From contig OX459108.1 of assembly GCA_949775045.1 (NCBI GenBank), positions 1,997,631 through 2,061,630 of the forward strand: a DNA stretch of 64,000 nt. The letters are read 5' to 3'. The translations under genes were made by a program, and so were the position numbers. Origin of the DNA: Metridium senile (lineage: Eukaryota; Cnidaria; Anthozoa; Actiniaria; Metridiidae). The notes under the pieces were generated by a model, which saw only the letters and a program-made list of their open reading frames with translations, did not search any database and had not been told where the DNA came from. Within the stretch, counting starts at the first letter, position 1. Every line of letters starts with the position of its first letter. This document shows positions 44,901 through 57,200 of the stretch, in pieces.

Positions 44901-45127
44901 AAATTAACGAAATTCCCATTTAAGCCAACTTTGAGCCAGTGTAAATATCCAACGATGCTTCGAAACCATGCATCTAAAAGTCATGTGGCCTGAGAACTTG
45001 AGCCCCTGAGATTACAAAACAGCAGCACTTTCCATGGTAACGCCAAATATGGAGTCAAGAAGTCCTACGGATCGTTTATATCCAGAAAATCGCTCAAAAA
45101 TGTCAAAAAAGCCCAGTAGTCAAAGGG
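41924..45127 (+). repeat. Array copy 7 (exons 3-5)
   Basis: 3,204 bp. Exons 42670-42801, 43342-43413, 43581-43744. Same exon variants as copy 5. Confidence 0.95.
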
Positions 45128-48100
45128 TTAAATTTAACAAATCTGAATAGAAGTGAAAAAGATTTAAAGAAAAAAAAAAAAGAATAAAAAAGAGATGGAA
45201 AATTTAGGGACGATTCCTCCGAGACATTCTTTGAAGCTGAAGATTGGAATCGATTTAACGTTTAGGATGAAGATTTCGGCCCCATCCGCGCTATCCCGAC
45301 AGAAAACCTAACGTCGCGCTAGTCAAAAGACCAGGGAGGGAGCGAACCAGCCCCTAGACTATAAACGAATTTATATAATCGAAAAATTCTAGTCATTCAT
45401 GATCATCCGCATTGGTGTTTTTTGAGCATTTTGCATGGGATATAGTACGTCCATCAAACATCGTCTTTTTTTCATTTTGCATGGGCTGTAGTCCATCAAA
45501 AATCGTCATTTTTAGTCATTTTTGAGCATTTTGCATGGGCTATAGTCCATAGTCCATCAAAATGGTTTTATCATTTTTGCGCATTTGGCATCAAAAATCG
45601 TCCTTTTTGCGCCTTTTTCATGGGCAATAGTCCATCAAAATCGTAATTTTAGGTCATTTTGGATTGAGCTGTAGTCCATCAAAATTCATAATTTTTGGTC
45701 ATTTTTGCGCCTTTTGCATGGGCTATAGTACATCAAAAATCGTCATTTTTGCGCTTTTTGCATGGGCTATAGCTATAACCCATCAAAAATCGTCTTTTTG
45801 GTCATTGTTGCGCCTTTTGCATATCATGCCATGGGCTATAGTCAACAATCGTTATTTATCCTCTTCATTATAGAATGTATTGATCTAGCTGATGAGAACG
45901 GTCTTCTGAAGGGGTTCCCTGATCGTCTTTCTTGTGACGAGTACGCCTGTGATTTCTTACAAGGAAGAACTTCATATATTCTCTTGCTAGTGCAACTTAC
46001 TACAAGTATGTATTTTATAACTGTATAATTTTAATTCCATTAAACTTAGCTTGTAATGTATGATGTTATAATGTTATTAATCAGATCAGAGGTAAAAGTA
46101 TCCAGTATGCTACCGGCAATTTTTAAAATTGATACCCCTATATTATAAGTCATTTTAAAGGGGCGTGCTACTAACTATTTTAACCCCTTTCGATATTTAT
46201 TCATTCATCCATTTATTCATCTATTCTTTCATTCATTCATTCATTCATTCATCCAGTCATCTATCTATTCATTTCTTCCTTCCTTCCTTCATCAACCCAT
46301 CCATTTATTCATTCATTCAACTATTCTTTCATTCATTCATTCATTCTTTCATTCATTCATCCATCCATCCATTCATCTATTGATTGATTTATCCATTCAT
46401 TCATTCACATTCATTCTTCTATCCATTCACTCTTCCTTTCATCATTCAATCATTCACCCATTCGCCATCGAAAAATTCCTTCCTATTTCTTGATTGTGTT
46501 TTTATTCATTAAAGTGCATGCATTCGATCATTTATTCTTTCGCAGCGAAGAATGTCACGACAAAGTCCTACACCCCAATGTTGAACGGCATCACCGAGAC
46601 TCTTCCAGATTTTATGAGTAAGTAACACGTACAACCAAAATATGCAATTAATGAATAATTAATCGACAAGAGAAAAATCCTTTGAGGTGTGGACTGTAGT
46701 TTTGATTGCGACAACAATTTTAAAATGTGTGTATATAAAGTGTCACTGCTCTTAGTCTTAGCTCACTAATGTTTTGTCTTTTAGCCAAACTGTACAATAG
46801 AAAGATCAACCCGGATATAGTTGCCACTCGTCCAGCAAGTCAGCGACCCATTTCATCTCCAAGGGCTCCAATAGGCAAAGCTAAGTCATCAATTACTAGA
46901 ACTCCTACTAGAGGATCCATCTTTCAGGGAAGAAAAAGTCGAACATGAAAACCTGCTTTAAATCAACCTCAAACAGAAATGCTGTGATTTAAGTTGAATC
47001 ACAAAATTAAAAAAAAAAAAAAAAATATTAAACAAATTATCTTAGTTCTTATACAGTTTCCTTTTCTCTCCAAATATTTCCCTTCCTTTCTCTTCCATTC
47101 TTTTCTCCTTCCTTTCCCTTTCATTCCTCTCCTTTCTTTTACCTCCTTTCCATTTCTTTTCCCCAGTTATTATTTTCCCCTCCCTTTTAATCTTTTTCCT
47201 TCCTTTTCGATCCTTTCAAAAACCCTTTCGCCCCGATTCCTTTCCTTCATATTTTCCTTCCTCCAAACCATGTCTTCTTGTTTTATATGTCCGTTTAACC
47301 CCAACTTTGAAATTATTCATCCAGAAAAGAAAAAAGGGTTTATCTTATCGACATGTAGATTGGATATCGTTGGCATCTTTGACCACATTACATGATAGGT
47401 AATAGAAGGAAATTTGTTAACACCCTAAAAAATGTTAACTTAACTTCACTGATGTTTGGAGGTAGCCCTTTGCCAGAGTTTTTACTTCGAAAAAGTGTGC
47501 AAGCTTGAAACGTCAGTAAAGTTAAGTCAACATTTTTAGGGTTACAAATTTTATTCTATTACCTATCACTTATATCAAACACCGACGCAGACAGACACTA
47601 GTTTACTCGCTAGTTTCAAATTGTCAAGCATGGATAACATGAAATGTTTATTCAAATACAAAGTGACAAAGTACAAAGTTTTTTCACTTTTTTTCAATTC
47701 ACGAACTGAGCTGCGCTCGTTTGATTACGGCCATGTTGATACGCACGTGTTTTCAACTATTTACGACTGCAAAGCATTGTGGGTAACCATGACAATTTTA
47801 CACATGGAGTACCCCCCGCCGTCCTTTTAGACATTTTTTACAAGTCTAGGGTCACCTCGGTTTTCTGACAAAATTTCGCGCTTGTTGTGTTCCTCTATCA
47901 TCACAACTTCGATAAATAGCCGCGGCAGGTCCGAGAATTTGCCTTTAGTCCAACTCCAAACCTAACTTTGTTCTAAGCCTGCCAAAACCGAAACTGCTGA
48001 CAAAGTGAGATTCCTCGCTGCTTTCTTCCAGAAAGTGAGCTCTTTGCTACCTTGAAGCTTAATGATGCTCTTCCAGTAGTGACTAAAGGCAAAATATGAC

Positions 48101-48331
48101 CCAAAAATTAACGAAATTCCCATTTAAGCCAACTTTGAGCCAGTGTAAATATCCAACGATGCTTCGAAACCATGCATCTAAAAGTCATGTGGCCTGAGAA
48201 CTTGAGCCCCTGAGATTACAAAACAGCAGCACTTTCCATGGTAACGCCAAATATGGAGTCAAGAAGTCCTACGGATCGTTTATATCCAGAAAATCGCTCA
48301 AAAATGTCAAAAAAGCCCAGTAGTCAAAGGG
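45128..48331 (+). repeat. Array copy 8 (exons 3-5)
   Basis: 3,204 bp. Exons 45874-46005, 46546-46617, 46785-46948. Same exon variants as copy 5. Confidence 0.95.
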
Positions 48332-51300
48332 TTAAATTTAACAAATCTGAATAGAAGTGAAAAAGATTTAAAGAAAAAAAAAAAAGAATAAAAAAGAGAT
48401 GGAAAATTTAGGGACGATTCCTCCGAGACATTCTTTGAAGCTGAAGATTGGAATCGATTTAACGTTTAGGATGAAGATTTCGGCCCCATCCGCGCTATCC
48501 CGACAGAAAACCTAACGTCGCGCTAGTCAAAAGACCAGGGAGGGAGCGAACCAGCCCCTAGACTATAAACGAATTTATATAATCGAAAAATTCTAGTCAT
48601 TCATGATCATCCGCATTGGTGTTTTTTGAGCATTTTGCATGGGATATAGTACGTCCATCAAACATCGTCTTTTTTTCATTTTGCATGGGCTGTAGTCCAT
48701 CAAAAATCGTCATTTTTAGTCATTTTTGAGCATTTTGCATGGGCTATAGTCCATAGTCCATCAAAATGGTTTTATCATTTTTGCGCATTTGGCATCAAAA
48801 ATCGTCCTTTTTGCGCCTTTTTCATGGGCAATAGTCCATCAAAATCGTAATTTTAGGTCATTTTGGATTGAGCTGTAGTCCATCAAAATTCATAATTTTT
48901 GGTCATTTTTGCGCCTTTTGCATGGGCTATAGTACATCAAAAATCGTCATTTTTGCGCTTTTTGCATGGGCTATAGCTATAACCCATCAAAAATCGTCTT
49001 TTTGGTCATTGTTGCGCCTTTTGCATATCATGCCATGGGCTATAGTCAACAATCGTTATTTATCCTCTTCATTATAGAATGTATTGATCTAGCTGATGAG
49101 AACGGTCTTCTGAAGGGGTTCCCTGATCGTCTTTCTTGTGACGAGTACGCCTGTGATTTCTTACAAGGAAGAACTTCATATATTCTCTTGCTAGTGCAAC
49201 TTACTACAAGTATGTATTTTATAACTGTATAATTTTAATTCCATTAAACTTAGCTTGTAATGTATGATGTTATAATGTTATTAATCAGATCAGAGGTAAA
49301 AGTATCCAGTATGCTACCGGCAATTTTTAAAATTGATACCCCTATATTATAAGTCATTTTAAAGGGGCGTGCTACTAACTATTTTAACCCCTTTCGATAT
49401 TTATTCATTCATCCATTTATTCATCTATTCTTTCATTCATTCATTCATTCATTCATCCAGTCATCTATCTATTCATTTCTTCCTTCCTTCCTTCATCAAC
49501 CCATCCATTTATTCATTCATTCAACTATTCTTTCATTCATTCATTCATTCTTTCATTCATTCATCCATCCATCCATTCATCTATTGATTGATTTATCCAT
49601 TCATTCATTCACATTCATTCTTCTATCCATTCACTCTTCCTTTCATCATTCAATCATTCACCCATTCGCCATCGAAAAATTCCTTCCTATTTCTTGATTG
49701 TGTTTTTATTCATTAAAGTGCATGCATTCGATCATTTATTCTTTCGCAGCGAAGAATGTCACGACAAAGTCCTACACCCCAATGTTGAACGGCATCACCG
49801 AGACTCTTCCAGATTTTATGAGTAAGTAACACGTACAACCAAAATATGCAATTAATGAATAATTAATCGACAAGAGAAAAATCCTTTGAGGTGTGGACTG
49901 TAGTTTTGATTGCGACAACAATTTTAAAATGTGTGTATATAAAGTGTCACTGCTCTTAGTCTTAGCTCACTAATGTTTTGTCTTTTAGCCAAACTGTACA
50001 ATAGAAAGATCAACCCGGATATAGTTGCCACTCGTCCAGCAAGTCAGCGACCCATTTCATCTCCAAGGGCTCCAATAGGCAAAGCTAAGTCATCAATTAC
50101 TAGAACTCCTACTAGAGGATCCATCTTTCAGGGAAGAAAAAGTCGAACATGAAAACCTGCTTTAAATCAACCTCAAACAGAAATGCTGTGATTTAAGTTG
50201 AATCACAAAATTAAAAAAAAAAAAAAAAATATTAAACAAATTATCTTAGTTCTTATACAGTTTCCTTTTCTCTCCAAATATTTCCCTTCCTTTCTCTTCC
50301 ATTCTTTTCTCCTTCCTTTCCCTTTCATTCCTCTCCTTTCTTTTACCTCCTTTCCATTTCTTTTCCCCAGTTATTATTTTCCCCTCCCTTTTAATCTTTT
50401 TCCTTCCTTTTCGATCCTTTCAAAAACCCTTTCGCCCCGATTCCTTTCCTTCATATTTTCCTTCCTCCAAACCATGTCTTCTTGTTTTATATGTCCGTTT
50501 AACCCCAACTTTGAAATTATTCATCCAGAAAAGAAAAAAGGGTTTATCTTATCGACATGTAGATTGGATATCGTTGGCATCTTTGACCACATTACATGAT
50601 AGGTAATAGAAGGAAATTTGTTAACACCCTAAAAAATGTTAACTTAACTTCACTGATGTTTGGAGGTAGCCCTTTGCCAGAGTTTTTACTTCGAAAAAGT
50701 GTGCAAGCTTGAAACGTCAGTAAAGTTAAGTCAACATTTTTAGGGTTACAAATTTTATTCTATTACCTATCACTTATATCAAACACCGACGCAGACAGAC
50801 ACTAGTTTACTCGCTAGTTTCAAATTGTCAAGCATGGATAACATGAAATGTTTATTCAAATACAAAGTGACAAAGTACAAAGTTTTTTCACTTTTTTTCA
50901 ATTCACGAACTGAGCTGCGCTCGTTTGATTACGGCCATGTTGATACGCACGTGTTTTCAACTATTTACGACTGCAAAGCATTGTGGGTAACCATGACAAT
51001 TTTACACATGGAGTACCCCCCGCCGTCCTTTTAGACATTTTTTACAAGTCTAGGGTCACCTCGGTTTTCTGACAAAATTTCGCGCTTGTTGTGTTCCTCT
51101 ATCATCACAACTTCGATAAATAGCCGCGGCAGGTCCGAGAATTTGCCTTTAGTCCAACTCCAAACCTAACTTTGTTCTAAGCCTGCCAAAACCGAAACTG
51201 CTGACAAAGTGAGATTCCTCGCTGCTTTCTTCCAGAAAGTGAGCTCTTTGCTACCTTGAAGCTTAATGATGCTCTTCCAGTAGTGACTAAAGGCAAAATA

Positions 51301-51535
51301 TGACCCAAAAATTAACGAAATTCCCATTTAAGCCAACTTTGAGCCAGTGTAAATATCCAACGATGCTTCGAAACCATGCATCTAAAAGTCATGTGGCCTG
51401 AGAACTTGAGCCCCTGAGATTACAAAACAGCAGCACTTTCCATGGTAACGCCAAATATGGAGTCAAGAAGTCCTACGGATCGTTTATATCCAGAAAATCG
51501 CTCAAAAATGTCAAAAAAGCCCAGTAGTCAAAGGG
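48332..51535 (+). repeat. Array copy 9 (exons 3-5)
   Basis: 3,204 bp. Exons 49078-49209, 49750-49821, 49989-50152. Last copy with the GAGACTCTTCC variant. Confidence 0.95.
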
Positions 51536-54061
51536 TTAAATTTAACAAATCTGAATAGAAGTGAAAAAGATTTAAAGAAAAAAAAAAAAGAATAAAAAAG
51601 AGATGGAAAATTTAGGGACGATTCCTCCGAGACATTCTTTGAAGCTGAAGATTGGAATCGATTTAACGTTTAGGATGAAGATTTCGGCCCCATCCGCGCT
51701 ATCCCGACAGAAAACCTAACGTCGCGCTAGTCAAAAGACCAGGGAGGGAGCGAACCAGCCCCTAGACTATAAACGAATTTATATAATCGAAAAATTCTAG
51801 TCATTCATGATCATCCGCATTGGTGTTTTTTGAGCATTTTGCATGGGATATAGTACGTCCATCAAACATCGTCTTTTTTTCATTTTGCATGGGCTGTAGT
51901 CCATCAAAAATCGTCATTTTTAGTCATTTTTGAGCATTTTGCATGGGCTATAGTCCATAGTCCATCAAAATGGTTTTATCATTTTTGCGCATTTGGCATC
52001 AAAAATCGTCCTTTTTGCGCCTTTTTCATGGGCAATAGTCCATCAAAATCGTAATTTTAGGTCATTTTGGATTGAGCTGTAGTCCATCAAAATTCATAAT
52101 TTTTGGTCATTTTTGCGCCTTTTGCATGGGCTATAGTACATCAAAAATCGTCATTTTTGCGCTTTTTGCATGGGCTATAGCTATAACCCATCAAAAATCG
52201 TCTTTTTGGTCATTGTTGCGCCTTTTGCATATCATGCCATGGGCTATAGTCAACAATCGTTATTTATCCTCTTCATTATAGAATGTATTGATCTAGCTGA
52301 TGAGAACGGTCTTCTGAAGGGGTTCCCTGATCGTCTTTCCTGTGACGAGTACGCCGGTGATTTCTTACAAGGAAGAACTTCATATATTCTCTTGCTAGTG
52401 CAACTTACTACAAGTATGTATTTTATAACTGTATAATTTTAATTCCATTAAACTTAGCTTGTAATGTATGATGTTATAATGTTATTAATCAGATCAGAGG
52501 TAAAAGTATCCAGTATGCTACCGGCAATTTTTAAAATTGATACCCCTATATTATAAGTCATTTTAAAGGGGCGTGCTACTAACTATTTTAACCCCTTTCG
52601 ATATTTATTCATTCATCCATTTATTCATCTATTCTTTCATTCATTCATTCATTCATTCATCCAGTCATCTATCTATTCATTTCTTCCTTCCTTCCTTCAT
52701 CAACCCATCCATTTATTCATTCATTCAACTATTCTTTCATTCATTCATTCATTCTTTCATTCATTCATCCATCCATCCATTCATCTATTGATTGATTTAT
52801 CCATTCATTCATTCACATTCATTCTTCTATCCATTCACTCTTCCTTTCATCATTCAATCATTCACCCATTCGCCATCGAAAAATTCCTTCCTATTTCTTG
52901 ATTGTGTTTTTATTCATTAAAGTGCATGCATTCGATCATTTATTCTTTCGCAGCGAAGAATGTCACGACAAAGTCCTACACCCCAATGTTGAACGGCATC
53001 ACCGAGACCCTTCCAGATTTTATGAGTAAGTAACACGTACAACCAAAATATGCAATTAATGAATAATTAATCGACAAGAGAAAAATCCTTTGAGGTGTGG
53101 ACTGTAGTTTTGATTGCGACAACAATTTTAAAATGTGTGTATATAAAGTGTCACTGCTCTTAGTCTTAGCTCACTAATGTTTTGTCTTTTAGCCAAACTG
53201 TACAATAGAAAGATCAACCCGGATATAGTTGCCACTCGTCCAGCAAGTCAGCGACCCATTTCATCTCCAAGGGCTCCAATAGGCAAAGCTAAGTCATCAA
53301 TTACTAGAACTCCTACTAGAGGATCCATCTTTCAGGGAAGAAAAAGTCGAACATGAAAACCTGCTTTAAATCAACCTCAAACAGAAATGCTGTGATTTAA
53401 GTTGAATCACAAAATTAAAAAAAAAAAAAAAAATATTAAACAAATTATCTTAGTTCTTATACAGTTTCCTTTTCTCTCCAAATATTTCCCTTCCTTTCTC
53501 TTCCATTCTTTTCTCCTTCCTTTCCCTTTCATTCCTCTCCTTTCTTTTACCTCCTTTCCATTTCTTTTCCCCAGTTATTATTTTCCCCTCCCTTTTAATC
53601 TTTTTCCTTCCTTTTCGATCCTTTCAAAAACCCTTTCGCCCCGATTCCTTTCCTTCATATTTTCCTTCCTCCAAACCATGTCTTCTTGTTTTATATGTCC
53701 GTTTAACCCCAACTTTGAAATTATTCATCCAGAAAAGAAAAAAGGGTTTATCTTATCGACATGTAGATTGGATATCGTTGGCATCTTTGACCACATTACA
53801 TGATAGGTAATAGAAGGAAATTTGTTAACACCCTAAAAAATGTTAACTTAACTTCACTGATGTTTGGAGGTAGCCCTTTGCCAGAGTTTTTACTTCGAAA
53901 AAGTGTGCAAGCTTGAAACGTCAGTAAAGTTAAGTCAACATTTTTAGGGTTACAAATTTTATTCTATTACCTATCACTTATATCAAACACCGACGCAGAC
54001 AGACACTAGTTTGGATAACATGAAATGTTAACATGAAATGTTTATTCAAATACAAAGTGAC
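51536..54061 (+). repeat. Array copy 10, truncated at its right end
   Basis: About 2,526 bp. Exons 52282-52413, 52954-53025, 53193-53356 are present and open. Exon 3 carries TCC (as in copies 1-2) and one missense change, Cys to Gly (GCCGGT). Near 54012 a short piece (ACTCGCTAGTTTCAAATTG and on) is missing and AACATGAAATGTT is partly duplicated. Homology to the unit ends near 54061, so the last 700 bp or so of the unit is absent. Confidence 0.93.
54041..54046 (-). terminator. Candidate SAP18 polyadenylation signal
   Basis: AATAAA on the minus strand (TTTATT on plus) lies 169 bp past the SAP18 stop. It falls inside the truncated end of array copy 10. The same hexamer occurs in the other units, so it was carried by the unit and not made for SAP18. 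Confidence 0.4.
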
Positions 54062-54214
54062 ATAGATGTACATAGGTTTTGAAAGTTAAAAAGCGTTCAG
54101 TTAAAAGAAAAACTATTTCATGGATTATTATAGTGTTTGCGATCGAGGCTAGCCAGTCAAGAGGCCACTATATTTTGATTCGATCTAGGACATCAACAAG
54201 ACAAGACAATAGAA

Positions 54215-57200
54215 CTAATATGGTCTATCCCGTCTTCCCATCCTAGGAGACTGCATGCACACGTCAATGTAATCCCCTATTTGAAACTTCTTGGATTCTA
54301 GCGTAGTGGTATCATCCATGCCTTTGTGGCCGGCTGTCGTGCTGCCAATCTCTTTCATTATATAACCACCACGTCGCTGGTCCGGAAAGACTGTTGCGAA
54401 GTTATAAACTGTTCCTCTTTGACGGCCGTCAGGGTTGACTTCTTTGATAAGACTCATTAGTTCTTTAAGGGTTGCATCTTTCCTAAAAAATGAGACATGG
54501 ATTGTTAATGCATGTATGCAGTCTCATAAACAAATAAATATCCCGCAAGAGTTACACTAGAGTTGTTCTCATTAACTCATGAAACAAAGTGTATTAGTTA
54601 AAGTGTGATAGTCAAATAACAACAAATGAGTAAAATGTTTATATATACCTATAAGTTGACATGAAGCAAATTTTTTATCACAGCTGAACTATTTGACAAA
54701 GGCGCATTTGCGGAGGGATAGCCTCATTTCAATGTAAATTCAAATGTGTTTTCAATTGTTAGATGAAACTATTTTTTAACTCGTGGATTGCATATCCTCG
54801 AGTTATTGGGATGGGGCTTTTGGACCGGAAGTGTCACTCACTCACTCGATCACTCACTAGATCGTCAGTGTAAACTTTTGAGCCCCAAGATTTTGGTCAG
54901 CGTACCGCAGTATATGCATTAATTACATCATCTTTCAAACAATCACTCTACCAATTGGGTTTCCTGTGTAATGACGTTTACTATCAAGATCACCCCTCCC
55001 CCACTTTGGGCTCCCTGTGTAAATACGTCACGACCTACCCCACCTCACTTGTATCTTACCCCACCATAGGGGTCACGTTCTAACCCAGAGGAGGTTGAGC
55101 AATCATCGCAGTGCATCATGGGTCAAAATCTAAATTTATTCAGTCGAGGTCCAACCGTTGTCGGACGGCTTGCGATCGGGGTCGATCGACGTTTTTTCTT
55201 CAATTATTTATCATCTTTAATTTGATGTGTGTTTGATTTAATAACTTTGTTACTGAAGTGCACACAAACAGTTCTTTTGTCTGTATGTTTAGTCGTTCGT
55301 TTGTGTCTCTGCAAATTGCATAACACCGAGTTCGATTGACAAATTAAACATGAATTGATTACTTATCTGGTTTCAGCCTCCATAGACTAAGAGTTTGGTT
55401 TCTGATTACATGTTTGATCTTTTAATCTTTAAAATTTTTTCAATTTTGAACCTATTTATGAGTCGTTCTTCTTGTATACTTGAAAAAAACTTTCTCGAAA
55501 TAAGTGCTCCATCACCGCGATATTTAGCGCGTTCTGATTGGCCGAAATAAACCATGTGTAGCTTGCACAACCTCCTCTGGTTCTAACCTAACAAAGCTAT
55601 TTACACCATATGGACTACATGTTAATTCAAAATTTAAACCCCAAATAAGCACTCTAACTTCTCATGTGGGACACTTCACTATATAATCGCACATCAAATT
55701 TATCACCAACAATGAGTGCATACTTATTATTAATAACGTAAAAAATGGTGTATCTTTTCTAATTTATACAGGGTTTGTGCTGATGTCAGTATACAAAATC
55801 TAAGCAGTTTTCAAGGAGTTTTCAAGGACCAAAAAGTAATTTTTAAGCACTTTTTGCGGCAACTTTAATATACAGTACGAAAATTTACGAATTTACGAAA
55901 ATGGTGTGCAATATACTAAAATTTTTACTTAACTTTAATTTGCAATTTTTACCCTACTTTAGCTAGAATTAAGGAGTTTTTGCTGATTTTCTAAAATCCA
56001 AGGGCTTTTCAAGTGCCCTTAAAAACGTAAATCAAATCTAAGGAGTTTTCAAGGAGTTTAAGGAGTAGCACGAACCCTGTTTATAGTTTTTAAGCAAAAT
56101 TATTTATATGCGAAAGGTCACTTAATCATATATTCCTTTACGCATGCTCAGAATGATCGAGGAGTCTAACAATTCAAGAAAAGACACGAGACACGTAAAA
56201 ATAACAAAAACAAACATACTGCATTGTAAATACTTTTTTATGAATTCGTTTACGTTGAATTTTAAAACTTGCATTCAGCACGGCTTAAAAACGGCACAGT
56301 CGTTCAAAGCATGAGGTATTAATGCACCACAAGAAGCGCAAATAACACAGGAAGCCCAACTACCACAGGAAGCCCAAAGAAATTCGCCATCTTGGATTTG
56401 AAGCTGCATTTATTTGGATTTCTCGTACTTTTACATCGATTTGCTCTTCCAAATTTGCTCTTCCAGCGTTGGCTTTCAGTGTATGGTTTGCACAAGACAT
56501 TAAACAATTGCTAGCTGTTATTTTCTAAGGTTTTTACGTAAAGAGTTTTTCTAAAATATGTCAATATCAGACCGCCAGTTATACTCGAGCCTTAGTACTC
56601 GATTCCCAGAAAGTAGATTGATCAGCCAAGTAGATAAAAACAAAGACATGAAAGCTGGATTATTCCAATACGAACTGCCACCAAAGCAAAGAAACAAGTA
56701 ACTAATATAATTATACGTTTTTTGATAAATATCAATATTTTCAAAACATAATTCATCTTTTTAATAGTTAATCTACATATACCTGAATAGGCCTTCTCCG
56801 GGTCATAAAATCGCCCAGAACGCCTTAAATCGCCTAACATCGACTAAGAATTTTGGAGCTTTTTGCTAAAATTGCCTTGGATTTTAGGAACTTTTTGCCG
56901 GATTTTAGGGCCGGGAATAGGCATTGCAGTTAAGATTACATATCATATTGTTATTTTATTGCTATTGTTGTTACTTTATACAGATATAATATCTTACGTT
57001 TATTATAGAAAGTTCAGAATTACAAATAATTATAAATAAAGTTTTATTGGTTTGAAATCAATGCCTTGTCTTTTCAAAATGCTAACATTCATTATTTTCA
57101 TATGAACTTTCTGAGATTTTTTAAATATAACCTACATAGTCGACATAAAAAGTGGTCTTAACTCTAAGCGCTTTTAAAATGTTCTATTAATCCACGAGTT

